DNA of 64,000 nucleotides from Litsea cubeba (taxonomy: Eukaryota > Streptophyta > Magnoliopsida > Laurales > Lauraceae). Within the stretch, counting starts at the first letter, position 1; every line of letters begins with the position of its first letter. Both the position numbers and the translations under genes were made by a program. Of the stretch, positions 20,257 to 31,260 are shown one piece after another. The stretch spans positions 49,777,477 to 49,841,476 of the forward strand of contig CM022946.1 of assembly GCA_012931725.1 (NCBI GenBank), given 5' to 3'. The notes under the pieces are model-generated. The model did not search any database. It saw only the letters and a list, made by a program, of their open reading frames with translations, and was not told the DNA's origin.

Positions 20257-22854
20257 ATGAGCCCCAGCTCAGTCACCAGGACAGTTTCTTCGTTCGAATC
20301 ACGAAGGATGAACGTCTTGGCTACAAATTCTGAGCCACCACCCCGCAATCCACCTCAAGATGATGCGATCACCCGCATCCAGCAGTTGGAACAAGGCCAA
20401 CAGAGGATTGAAACTCTGATGGAAAACCTTCTCCTCGCCTTCCAAAATCAGGCGAACAATGAACCTCCTCCGAATCATCAAGACGATGAGGTAAATGGAG
20501 AAGAAAATGAGTCACGCGCCCTTACCAAAATGGACGTAGACAGTATCCTCGCCAAAGCAAAAGAAGAGGATATACTCAAGGAGCATGGGATCAAGCCACC
20601 ATATCCCTTGTGGATGGACTCGGTCCCGTTCCCCACAAAACTCAAGCATCCTACTCTCCAAACATATACGGGGAAAGGATCAGCCAGACAGCACGTCATC
20701 CACTTCAAGATCCTGACGGGAGCTATCGTGGATCAAGATGCACTCAAGATCCGCCTCTTTATAAGTACCCTAAAAAGTACGGCCTTCGATTGGTACTCCA
20801 CTCTGCCGGAGGACTCCATCCAAAACTGGGCCATGCTAGAGACACGCTTCCTGACTCATTTCAAAGGTGAGGATCATCCCGCTACTATGGCTCAGCTGTG
20901 CAGCCTAAAACAAGGTGAGAATGAGTCAACATATGACTTCATTCACAAGTGGAAAGCAATGGCATACAAATGCTCTGATGTATTGCCACAAGCATCGCTA
21001 GTCGACATCTGCCGAAACAACATGAGAGCCAGAATCCACTCCATGATCATCGGCAACAAATCAAAAAACCTGGGAGAACTCCTAGAAGCTTCCATGGAAG
21101 CTGAAACGGTGATTAAAGACCTCAACAGTCATAAATCATCAAGAAAAGAGCCAACCGCCATTGCAACCTCTAAACCAAAGAAGAAAAAGCTCCTCAATGT
21201 GCAGACCAAGTCAGCTCCTCAGCCACCAAAGAAAGATGAAAACAAAGCTGCTGGTAAGAGAACTGAACTCTCAGATGCCTTCAAAGAACGAGTAGAGGAG
21301 AAATACCCATTTGATGAAGATGTTGATGAAATCTTCGGGGCTCTTGTGGCAAATGGCAAGCTCACGTTGCCCGAACCCAAAAGACCGAGCGATGTTGGCA
21401 AAACCAATGATCCTCGGCACTGTCCTTACCACCAGATGATCTCGCATCCTTTCAATCAATGCTTCGTTGTGAGGGAGAAAATAAACGAGATGTGGAAAAA
21501 CGGAGTCATCTCCTTTGACAAAAACTATGGGTCTGCCTCCGTCAACATGGTGACATGTGGACGAACATCAAAATCACTGAAGAAGAAGATCACTACTTCC
21601 TTCAAGGTGATAAACTCAATCCAAGCGTCCGAGGAACTGGTTCCTTACCCGACACCAGACGGACAACCCATATGGGTACATCCCGATCTCCTGGAAGATG
21701 AAAATTGGGAGGTCGTGAAAACAAAGCCTACAGCTCAACAGCGAAGGCAGGCTAGGAAATATCTCCTCAAGCTCAAAAGGCAAGAGAAGACCCAGCCAAA
21801 ACAAGAAGTCAAAGAAAAGGCAGAGGCTTCCTCTACCACTTCACTGGAGGCAACAAAAACATCCCATCCAGAGACTTCAAAGGGGGTAAGAAAATTCACT
21901 CTTAGTGATTTCATGCCACCTCAATTCAAAGAAGCCACGCAGGAGGCATCATACTCTTGCAATTCGGTAGTTGGATTTTCCATTGATGGATACGAGTCCA
22001 GCGACACCGCTGATGGATTTCAATCCAACTACACAGACGAATGGGAGGAGTCCCTTGAAACAGGAGAATATCTCTCCGATGAAGAATGGGTTCCTGAGAA
22101 TCATCTTATGGCAGTAGTCTGGTGTAATCCCCTACAGCCACAAGGATCCTGGTCTGATGATGAAGAAGACCAAGAGGCTGTACAAGAAAATGCTGTTGAA
22201 CTAGCACCCCTCATTGCTCCAGTGGAAATCAACAATGTTGAGCCACAAAGTGCTGATGAAGAAGAAGATTTGGCTCCCATGCCCGATCTTGAAGAATATG
22301 TAAGGATCTTGCAGCGTCTTGCTCTAGAACAAGAGCAAGACTGCGTCAACGAGCCTCCTCGCAATCCAGAGCCTGATGTCCATGAAAACCATCATGTACA
22401 TCCTCCCTTAACTCCTGAAAATGGAGAAAATTACTGGATAGACGATCCTCTTACATCCGAGGATGAGTCTGACTCCGATCAGGCAACGTCTCTTGTCAGA
22501 GCTTCCTGTAATGTGATAATTCGGGATTATAGCTCTTCCGAAGCATCATCTGATGAGATCACTTACACTCCGGCGACGCCTAGCAATGTATCTTCTCGAG
22601 CCACCTCATCTCACGTGACTTTCACTGAGATGACACCCTCTCAGGTTTCTTCTCTTGAGACCGTGACTTCAAAGTTCACACCCTTCCTGACTGAAGAATT
22701 CCCAGCTATTGATGCTGGGGATGATGAATTGGTCAACGAAGAAGAAAGGTTGCCAGATGCTGTTCAGGACTTGTTCCCAGAAAATGCTCCGTGTAACACA
22801 ATCACCGAGGACGGCAACTCTGCTGCTGATACACCCTCAGTAAATGAAAAATGA
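20257..22854 (+). CDS. gag: gypsy Gag polyprotein, copy B
   Basis: Forms the virus-like particle and binds element RNA. 865 codons are open. Residues about 40-60 are a short coiled coil, about 125-300 are the retrotransposon gag core (FDWYSTLPEDSIQNWAMLETRF), and about 388-403 are a Cys/His motif (CPYHQMISHPFNQC) typical of Tat-type Gag. A long acidic tail follows (from about residue 560). The chosen start is the first ATG in frame; the conserved part begins later, so an inner ATG (residue 18) is possible. A TGA separates it from the protease region. Confidence 0.85.
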   Translation: MSPSSVTRTVSSFESRRMNVLATNSEPPPRNPPQDDAITRIQQLEQGQQRIETLMENLLLAFQNQANNEPPPNHQDDEVNGEENESRALTKMDVDSILAKAKEEDILKEHGIKPPYPLWMDSVPFPTKLKHPTLQTYTGKGSARQHVIHFKILTGAIVDQDALKIRLFISTLKSTAFDWYSTLPEDSIQNWAMLETRFLTHFKGEDHPATMAQLCSLKQGENESTYDFIHKWKAMAYKCSDVLPQASLVDICRNNMRARIHSMIIGNKSKNLGELLEASMEAETVIKDLNSHKSSRKEPTAIATSKPKKKKLLNVQTKSAPQPPKKDENKAAGKRTELSDAFKERVEEKYPFDEDVDEIFGALVANGKLTLPEPKRPSDVGKTNDPRHCPYHQMISHPFNQCFVVREKINEMWKNGVISFDKNYGSASVNMVTCGRTSKSLKKKITTSFKVINSIQASEELVPYPTPDGQPIWVHPDLLEDENWEVVKTKPTAQQRRQARKYLLKLKRQEKTQPKQEVKEKAEASSTTSLEATKTSHPETSKGVRKFTLSDFMPPQFKEATQEASYSCNSVVGFSIDGYESSDTADGFQSNYTDEWEESLETGEYLSDEEWVPENHLMAVVWCNPLQPQGSWSDDEEDQEAVQENAVELAPLIAPVEINNVEPQSADEEEDLAPMPDLEEYVRILQRLALEQEQDCVNEPPRNPEPDVHENHHVHPPLTPENGENYWIDDPLTSEDESDSDQATSLVRASCNVIIRDYSSSEASSDEITYTPATPSNVSSRATSSHVTFTEMTPSQVSSLETVTSKFTPFLTEEFPAIDAGDDELVNEEERLPDAVQDLFPENAPCNTITEDGNSAADTPSVNEK

Positions 22855-23731
22855 GAGCCTCTTGATCCTGAAGACAATCTTCCAAACGAAGACCCTTCTC
22901 AAGAAGCTCTCGAAGTTGGTAGAGGCACCTGCTCTAGCCGAGACCACCACAAAAATCACAACCAATCTTCCTTTACATATGTAAATCCTTCGGGAAAAGA
23001 TGTTGTAAGCACCCCTAGTGGCAACAATGATGAACATGCAGGCCCTAAGGAGGCTTTCAAGTATGACTTGATTGAACACTTCAAGCACATACCTGCACGT
23101 CTGCACATCCTAGATTTATTGCGAATGTCTCCGCACACTCGTCATAATCTCATTTCAGAATTACAAAAGCTGAATGAGGATGTCGACAAACATGCCCCGC
23201 AAGTCCTCCAAATTGAAATGGATTACCGGGTCAAAAACTCAGAAGCTTCCTCAAAGGGAGAAAAGAAGAAAACTGAGGGATCATGCATTGAATGCCTCTC
23301 GGTTAAAAAAAGCAGCCAGTGCAACCATCGCCTTCCCAAAGGACGACCTCCTACTTGGCGAAACCAGACACAACCGACCCCTGTACTTCATAGGGTACAT
23401 CAAGGAAATGCCTATGCACGGAGTTCAGATCGACCCAGGCTCTGCACTCAACCTCATCTCCACATCGGCTCTCGAAGAGTTGGGCATCCCACCCAGCAAG
23501 CTGAGCCACACATCTGTATCTATCTTCGGATACGATGGGAGTGCTCAAAGGCCTATCGGCAAAATCAGGTTCAAGTTGCAAATTGGTGATCTTATCTCTG
23601 AGGTCACAGTGTATGCAACAAGAACCCCTTCATGCTACAACATCCTTCTCGGACGCCCTTGGATCCACGAGAATGGTGTTGTCCCTTCAACTTTACATCA
23701 ACGCATCAAGTTTGTTGGCGACGACGCATGA
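22855..23731 (+). pseudogene. gypsy protease region, copy B (frameshifted)
   Basis: Cuts Gag-Pol. Upstream of the protease is the usual Tat-type linker (DLLRMSPHTRHNLISEL) in the gag frame. Near 23310 the frame changes, and the protease continues in the 23174-23731 frame with the active-site motif QIDPGSALNLI (Asp-Pro-Gly-Ser) and the flap-end motif YNILLGRPW. The change lies next to an A run (GTTAAAAAAAGC), so it could be a slippage-prone mutation. Confidence 0.8.
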
Positions 23732-23969
23732 TACATCGAGTCTTTGCAGACAGAAAACTCTTCAAAGGTAAAAAAGTCCACTTTGCAGACTCACAAATGT
23801 ATGAAGGTAAAAAAGAAAAAGAGGAGAAGCACACAGCACCCTTTGCCGAAAATCTCCAAAAAGATAAAGGCAATGCTCCTCAACAATCACCGGAAGAAAA
23901 CAAACCATCCGGTAAATCCAAAGAGAGCATTCAAACTCCCTTCATCATCTCCTCAAACCTTCAAAGCCT

Positions 23970-24971
23970 TTGGTCATCGCAACTAAAGTGAAGAAGGCAA
24001 AGCAAAAGTCTGGGGCCAAATTTGTTGTCTCTTTCGTGTCTATCATGGAAGACACGGATTCGGATTCAGAACCAGAAGACGACACATCGTCAAGCCAAGC
24101 TAACACTCAGCAAGTTCAGTCTGCTCTTACTCCAATGGAGACAACTTCTGACATAGAAGATCCTACGTCAGCTTCCTTCATCGTTCCAGCAACTTCAGCA
24201 AAGGAAAAGCCGATCTTCTTCCATAGATCGGATGCTTCTTCATCAAACTCCATGCTTGAACCTTTCCAAAATGAAGGTATGCCTCAACTATCCTTATATA
24301 ATTTTGTGGCACAAGCTATTATGAAGAAAATGGGCTATGACGCTCAAAACCTAGTCGGTTTGGGAGAAGGACGCGGTATTCTCACGCCATTGGGGCTTGT
24401 CTTGACCAAAAGCCAGCTGGAAGATTGGAGACTCTACGGCTATGTAGAAAAGTCTTCACACGGGTTAGGGTATGATCCCGACACTCCCCTGAGACAGTTG
24501 ACACAAAGGCTTAAAAGTCAATATACTGACCAAGCCTCAACATCTCAAGTCCATGAAGACATCGATCTCCCTGGATATCTCTTTGATGAGTCACCTGACA
24601 AAGATCCAGGAAGCTCATCCAATTGGCACGATTTCTCTGAGAACGAAGAGGAGTTGTCCGATGGCACAAACATGTGGTCTTCTGACCCAGAAGAACCCTC
24701 ATCTCCAAAAGAAGTAGCCTACTTCGACCCGGTTTCAATAGGCGATTGGGATCATCTCATAGCAAGCCTTGGGAAAATTACCGATCAAGAAGACCCGTGG
24801 AAAGGAACAAAACCTTGGTCTGGAAATGCCCTTGAAACCCCAGAAGGTTTCGTTGAGCTGGAAGCCTCCGAAAATATTGTGGAGGAACCACCTTCGAACC
24901 TTCCAACAGAAGATCCTGTTCAAAAGATAGACTTGGGAACACCAGATAAAACCCACGTCCTGTATTCATAA
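23970..24971 (+). pseudogene. linker with G-patch-like motif, copy B
   Basis: Lies between protease and RT. Residues about 112-170 of this 333-codon frame read IMKKMGYDAQNLVGLGEGRG and end HGLGYDP, which resembles a G-patch (RNA-binding). The rest is acidic and low-complexity. Copy A shares the part from about 24480. Just downstream, about 90 bp kept in copy A are missing, which breaks the join to RT. Confidence 0.6.
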
Positions 24972-24992
24972 CCAAATAACCCACGTCCTGAA

Positions 24993-26113
24993 ATGCCTGG
25001 CTTAGACCCCAAAATAGCGGTCCACAAACTCAATCTTCAAGAAGACATCAAACCTGTCAAGCAAGGCCAAAGAAGATTCCGTCCAGATGTGATGGATAAA
25101 ATTGAACAAGAAGTTCAAAAACTCAAAAGCGTCGGCTTCATCCATGAGGAACAACATCCTGAATGGTTGGCCAACATTGTCCCTGTGACAAAGAAAAACG
25201 GGCAGATCAGGTCTGTATTGACTATAGAGACCTGAATGGCGCATGCCTAAAAAATGAATTTCCCCTTCCCATACCAGAGGTAATGAATGATAATACCTGT
25301 GGATTCAAGCGAATGACATTCATGGATGGTTTCTCTGGCTACAATCAGATAAAGATGCATCCTGAAGATGAAAAACATACATCTTTTCGGACCCCATTTG
25401 GCGTGTATTGCTACACTGTCATGCTATTTGGTCTGAAAAATGCAGGTGCCATATATCAGAGGGCTATGATGAAGATATTCCAAGATATGCAGCACAAGAC
25501 GGTTGAATGTTACGTTGATGACCTCGCCGTCAAAGTTAAAAGAAAAGAAGATCATCTCGAAGACCTTCGAGAAGTCTTCCTCCGACTTCGCAAACACAAA
25601 CTGCGAATGAATCCTTTGAAATGCTTCTTCGGCGTCTCGTCGGGTAAGTTCCTCGGATTCTTAGTTCGGAAAGCTGGAATAGAGCTTGACCCCATAAAAG
25701 TCAAAGCCATTCTAGAAATGCCCTCTCCAGGAACCTTGAGAGAACTCAAAGGGCTTCAAGGGAGATTGGCCTACATCAGACGGTTCATCTCCAATCTTTC
25801 GGGGAAATGCCGTCCATTCTCCCGGTTGATGAAAAAAGGTGTAAACTTTGTCTGGGATGCTGACTCTGAAGCTGCTTTCCAAGATATCAACTCATACCTG
25901 ACAAAACCTCCAGTGTTAGCTGCTCCTACCACTGGAAAACCATTCATCTTGTACACAAGAGGCCTTGATCACTCTTTGGGAGCTCTGCTTGCACAAGAAA
26001 ATGATCAAAGAAAAGAAGCTGCTCTATATTACCTCAGCCGCATGCTAGTAGGTGCAGAGCATCACTACTCTCCAGTCGAAAAAGAATGTCTTGCAGTGAT
26101 GTTCACTGTATAA
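24993..26113 (+). pseudogene. gypsy reverse transcriptase and first RNase H, copy B
   Basis: Copies element RNA into DNA. RT motifs: KKNGQIR then, after a one-base shift near 25205, IDYRDLNGAC, FMDGFSGYNQIKM and YVDDL (about 25510). The first RNase H (FILYTRGLDHSLGALLAQ) lacks the usual catalytic Asp. It ends at a TAA at 26111 where copy A has CAA. Confidence 0.85.
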
Positions 26114-26128
26114 AAGCTGCGTCACTAC

Positions 26129-26771
26129 TTGCTATCCAACATAGTCTACCTGGTCTCGAGGGTCAACCTCTTGAAGGTCCTTGTCACAAAGGCAGGTTCT
26201 CTCAATGCTCGACTGGCAAAATGGTCCATCGTCCTGTCACAATTTGATATTAGGTATGTACCACAAAAAGCAATCAAAGGGCAAGCTCTAGCGGACTTCC
26301 TCGCAGAGCATCCATTGCCTAAAGATTCTCCACTCAGAGATGATCTCCTAGACGAACCAGTCTACAATGTGGAGACTTTCTCACAAAATGCTTCCTGGGA
26401 CATGTACTTTGACGGTGCAATCAGGACAAATGAAAAAAGACAGCTGATCTCGGGAGTTGGCATCCTCTTTGTTAGCCCACACAAATACATGATTCCACAC
26501 GCTTTCTCGCTACTGGAACCATGCACAAACAATGCAGCTGAATATCAAGCTCTGATCCTAGGATTGGAACTCGCCATCGAATCCGGTATCACCATGCTGG
26601 AAGTCTTTGGAGACTCTCAACTGATCGTCAACCAGATGAATCAGAAATTTGAAGTCAGGAAGCCAGATTTGCTGCCTTACTACAACAAAGCACAATCGCT
26701 TCTGCAAAAGTTTGACATCTGTCACATCACCCACATTCGTAGAGGTGAAAACACACGTGCAGATGCCCTGG
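26129..26771 (+). pseudogene. aRNH-type RNase H domain, copy B (split by CACTA)
   Basis: All four acidic positions are visible: YFDGA (residue 95), NNAAEY (138), GDSQL (162) and RADAL (212). The frame is cut at 26771 by the CACTA element and resumes at 35786 (LAGLAASMAI...), as shown by the unbroken copy A. Without the insertion it would lead into the integrase. Confidence 0.8.
26769..26771. other. target site duplication, left (TGG)
   Basis: TGG is repeated at 35783-35785. Copy A has a single uninterrupted site (GATGCCCTAGCTGGAC on its coding strand), so the duplication is real. Confidence 0.9.
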
Positions 26772-26799
26772 CACTACACCATTTCAGGGCTTTTACAGC

Positions 26800-27165
26800 G
26801 CGTCTTTTACGGCGTGCATTGAATGTAAGCCGTAAATGATATAATAGTACGGCGCGCATGAAATGCGAGCCGCAATAGGGCTTTTTCTTCTCTTTATTAA
26901 GGCGTGCATTTTGCGCGCCGTGAAATCTTATCAATTACGGCGTGCATTTAGGACGCCATAAATTATTGAGCATTTGCGGCCCACATTCGCAAGCTGTAAA
27001 AATACTAGGGTATCACAGCCCACATGTTGCACGCTGTAAAAGGCCAAGCCATTCAAATTAGGTTTACGGCCTGCTTTGAGAAGCTGTAAGATTAATCAGC
27101 TTTCACGGCCCACATTTCGTATGCCGTAAAAAAGAAACCCGCCAAATTAATATTCCAAAAATATT
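26800..27165. repeat. CACTA subterminal repeats, left
   Basis: Repeated TTTACGGC / GGCGTGCATT / CGCCGTAAA motifs in both orientations, every 20-50 bp. Such repeats are the binding sites of the DNA-binding CACTA protein in known elements. Confidence 0.75.
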
Positions 27166-28370
27166 TCGCACCCTTTTTTTGACACCCAAAATTTAACCCC
27201 AAATTAGGGCTAGATGATACCCATTGAGAACCCAAATCTTGACACCAAAGAAATTTCGCACACCTTTTTCTCACGATACCCACCGAGAACCCATTGCTCA
27301 CACTACAAAAAAAAATGACTTTTAGCGTCGAACTTTTTGCTGCGGCCAGTGTTTTTGTGGCTATTTCTTACTTGTTGCCACCACCAATAGAGTTAGTGGC
27401 AACAAATCTCATTTTGCCTCGCCCGTGTCTGCCCGTGACAAAACGTGTCGGAAAATTTTTTTTACCGACGAAAATTAGCGTCCGGAAATTTATCACCGAC
27501 ATTTAATATAAAACATCAGTAAAGGTTGGTAGATTTTTTTACTTTTTTTCAAAAAAAATAAATTAATTTTTACCGATGAAAATTTCTATTTTTTGCGACG
27601 AAAAATAATCGTCGGTAAATTTCCCAATTTTTTTCCCTCTCCCTCTCCCGCCACCGAAACCCCTCTTTTCACACTCTCTCTCTTGCGCGCTCTTCTCTCT
27701 CTCTCCGGCAAATGTTATGTTTTACCGGCAAAATATTTGTGTCGCCGGCAAATGATATATTTTTTGCCGGCGAAATACCTATATCGCCGGCAAATGTCAA
27801 TTTGCCAAATTTTGATAACTTATTTAACTTGAAAAATTATATTTTCATTATTTTTGTTTTGGAAGAATAAAAGTCAACTCGGGCCTTCAAAATCAATTCA
27901 GCCCCAAAAATAACAATCCACTGTGCACGCCCATTTTTATATCGGTCAATTTTTTTTATATCGGTTACATAGTAACCGATATAATAATCGCTATATATAA
28001 TATCGGTTAGCACATATATGATATTAATTGATATATTTTATATCGGTTATTATGAAACCGATATTATATAGTTTTTCAAAACCAATATCACATCTATTAT
28101 CTTTTTATATCGGTTCTTCTTAAATCACGTTTTTTTTAATATCAATTTTGATATTCGGCTCGTAAAACTAGCTAAAAGTTTTGGGTATTCCCAAATGAGT
28201 CCTGTTACATGAACTAACTCATGAACAGAACCACGGAATAACTCCATGGTTCTCATCCAAATATTGGATGTTCTCATCCAATATTTAGATGAGAATCATG
28301 AAGTTAGTCCACGGAATAACTCCGCGAGTTATTCCATGTCCTTGCTCTCTTTTTCCCTCCCGCCTTAGGA
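27166..28370. repeat. inner repeat-rich block with CACTACAAAA start and TATCGGTT palindromes
   Basis: At 27300-27310 the sequence CACTACAAAAAAAA resembles the end of another CACTA family. It is followed by CCGACG/GTCGGT and CGCCGGCAAATG repeats. At about 27957-27984 TATATCGGTTAC-ATA-GTAACCGATATA forms a 12-bp stem, with a related one near 28045-28070. I find no matching right end, so this is a possible nested, truncated element. Confidence 0.45.
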
Positions 28371-29872
28371 TTTATCCCCACCCTAATTTATCCCTCTCGT
28401 TCATCTCCCTCACGCTCTCTCACTCGGAACTCTCTCTCGCCCTCTCATTCTCTCGCTCATCTCTCTCACTCTCTCACCATCTCTCTCCTGCGCACCCCTC
28501 CATCTCTCTCACTGCAGACAGAATAGAAAACGAAGAAGGAAGAAGATCGAGCCTGGGCTAGACCGGGTTTTGTCCAGTTCTTGGTCGATTCTGACCTAGC
28601 CCGTGTGCAGAAGCCCAACAATAGCAAGCAGCAGAGCTGCCGTTTGTTCACGCCAATCTCTTTGAGGAGCAGCAGATCGACATACCCTAAAACTCTTCCT
28701 TCTGTAAGATTCACTTTTATCTTCTAGTTGAATGCATTTCTGTGTTCTTCCATCTTCTTTGAAATCTCTTTGATTTCATACACTAATTCGATGTTGTTGT
28801 CTGATTATTATGCATGTAACTTTCATTTTGTTTTGATCTGTTGGGGTTCATTGTGAGGTTGTCATGCATTTGGGTATTTATGTTTTCTTATTCAATCTGT
28901 TGGAAAGGGTTGGGTAGATGCTGAAATCTGTGATTTGGGTATCTTAATGAGTAGATTAAAAAAAAAAGAAATGGTTTTTAGGCCAGAATCATATGCTGTA
29001 TGTTTTCCGGATTTGATTTTCATCCGGTCTACTGGTCTGGCATTCTTTGTTGGTGGTTCATGGACTCATTGATCTTGACCTTGTGTTTTGTGGTACCCAC
29101 CATTGATGGGTAATGTTTGACAATCAGATGTTCCATGGTTGGGCCTGTGGGTGGGCGGTATCCAAGAGTTGATATAGTTTGACCATGTATGTAAAAGAGG
29201 GAAAAAAGAACACCGTCACTGATGTTTTTTTTTTTTGTTAACTCTTTCATTATAATTTCCATTGTGGGCTTCCAGTTATCATTATTATTTATTTTGATTG
29301 GTGGCTTCTAATAGTTGTTTCTATTTTATCTGTAAAGAAGATATTGCAAAACAGGACATTTGTTTTGTTAGCTCTGTTATTTATTTTTCTGTTGGGTGGG
29401 GTTTCAAACGGAGGGATTGTGGGAGTTGGTTAGTGGTGTTGGCAAAATTTTGGGAGATGCAGATGATGGGGTTTGAGATGGGAATTAGGGATTTAGGGTT
29501 TCAAACAATATGTTTGAAATCTGGGATGGTGGTGATTTTCAACTTATTTTGATGGTTTTGTTTGTTGGGTGTTGTTTATTTTGCATTTGGGTTCGGATAA
29601 CTTTCTAGGGTTCTGCTGCTGATTCTCTGTCAATTATGTCTGAAATTTGGGTTACGTCGCTTATTTTCATTTGGTTTTCTTCTCTTTTGATGTTTGTTTA
29701 TTGTTGTGTGTTGCTTATTTTCGTCTGGGTCTGGATAATTTTTTGCGTTCTTCTGATTGGCTAAAGCTATATATGTATATACAAGGTCTGCCTTGTTTTG
29801 CAATAACTCAAGTCAATTTGTCTCTTTTTTAATTCCCACTCCCTCGACAGTGGCTTATGGTCCCACTCCCAG
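28371..29872 (+). other. CT-rich leader-like and intron-like sequence inside CACTA
   Basis: A CT-rich stretch (28380-28520) followed by sequence like a 5' UTR, ending CTTCTGTAAG near 28710, then T-rich intron-like DNA up to the eIF2-alpha exon. It may be the captured upstream part of that gene. No coding region is seen. Confidence 0.35.
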
Positions 29873-30040
29873 GAGTCGGTCATGGTCCTCCGGGTTGACA
29901 AGGAGAAGGGTTACATCGATCTCAGCAAGCGCCATGTCTCCAAGGAAGATATCCATGCCTGCGAGGAGCGCTACAACAAGAGCAAGCTTGTCCACTCCAT
30001 TACGCGCCATGTTGCTGAGACAATGCAGTTGGATCTGGAG
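29873..30040 (+). pseudogene. captured eIF2-alpha exon
   Basis: eIF2-alpha is the translation initiation subunit that delivers Met-tRNA to the ribosome. 56 codons are open between an acceptor (CTCCCAG at 29872) and a donor (GAG then GTACCC at 30041). The peptide includes VMVLRVDKEKGYIDLSK, then ACEERYNKSKLVHSI and RHVAET, the strongly conserved end of the S1-like domain and start of the helical part. No neighbouring eIF2-alpha exon is recognised, so it is a fragment, not a working gene. Confidence 0.85.
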
Positions 30041-31114
30041 GTACCCTTCTTTTCAATTTTGGCAAATTGGGTTTTGCTTGGTTTGTCGATATCGATTGAT
30101 TAATTGAGCCCTGCTGGGTTTTGTTAATTTTTTTTTCTATGAGCGTTTAGATGTAGTTTGAATTATAATTGGTTTGGATGCTTCATACTGGGAAGTGGGT
30201 TCTATTTAATTCTATGTTTTCTGTTGCAAATGGATGTTTGCAAATGGAAATCATCACGTTTTTTAGTAGAATAAGAGTTTCATGCTTAGTGTGGTTTTGG
30301 TTTCTATGCTGCCTAAATTGAATTATTGGACAGATGATCATCCTATTCGATTATGGCAAACTGGGTTTTGTTTGTTTGGTCAATATCTGATTTGGATATT
30401 TCCCATCGGAAATTGGGCTCTGATTATTTCTGTGTTTTCTGTCCTGAATTGATATTGGTAAATGAAAACGATCATCTTTTGTATTGAATATAAAGGAAGA
30501 ATTTTTGGAGAGATGACAATTCATTATGCTGAAGCGTTCAAACTGATTCTTTGGGAGACATTCGATGCAATTGGAATGATATTAAGAAGGATAACATGTA
30601 AAAAAAAAAAAGACGAGTGTCTAAATGTGAAATTTACACACATGCATTCTCTCATTTTGGATGCTTAAATTCTTTGTTTGTTTTCAATACATGAGGATGT
30701 CCATGAAGTACAAGCATACACAAAAGCATATGCATGCACACCATTGTTTGGAGTTAGCTTGTTCACTTGCAAACTGATTTCATGTCTTGTTGTATGTTAA
30801 ATACCATGCGATTAACTATCTACCTGGAAGGGATACGTTTCCATTTGACCATTGAATGATAATTGGACCTTTGTTATTTTTATTCCCTGTGCTTATGTTT
30901 TTAAACAATAACAAAGGGGATAGAAATAACTAAGAACTGCAAATCTGCCAAGCTACCTAACATACAAGCTATATGATGAAATATTTAGGAGAGAGTAATC
31001 AAACAACACAAATGGCAAGCATCACATTTTTCAGAGAACCAGCTTAAGGTTTATGCCAAGCTGATCTACAAAAGTCGTTTTCTATTAAATCAATACACAG
31101 TGAGAAGAGATTAA
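30041..31114. other. intron-like AT-rich sequence inside CACTA
   Basis: T-rich sequence following a good splice donor. No second eIF2-alpha exon or transposase was found. Confidence 0.35.
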
Positions 31115-31260
31115 CTTCACATATACTTTTTGTTGATTTAGAGAAAGCTTATGGTAGGAATATGATGAGACATTTAATTTGGCAGATATTGAAGAAAAAT
31201 TCTTCCCTAATGATTATATATTAAAATTACACAAGATGTGCGAAGGGATGATTCAGGCCA
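31115..31260 (+). pseudogene. LINE-like reverse transcriptase scrap
   Basis: The frame at 31115-31200 reads ILFVDLEKAYGRNMMRHLIW, resembling the FIDLEKAYDRVPRE..LW motif of non-LTR reverse transcriptases. It is broken by frame changes on both sides. Only this short core supports the call. Confidence 0.5.

Noticed and set aside
20257..26113. Integrated plant pararetrovirus
   Set aside because: The gag-protease-RT-RNase H-integrase order with LTR and polypurine tract is that of a gypsy retrotransposon; no movement or coat protein signature is seen.
29873..30040. Functional host eIF2-alpha gene
   Set aside because: Only one exon is found and it lies within exact CACTA ends, so it is a captured fragment.
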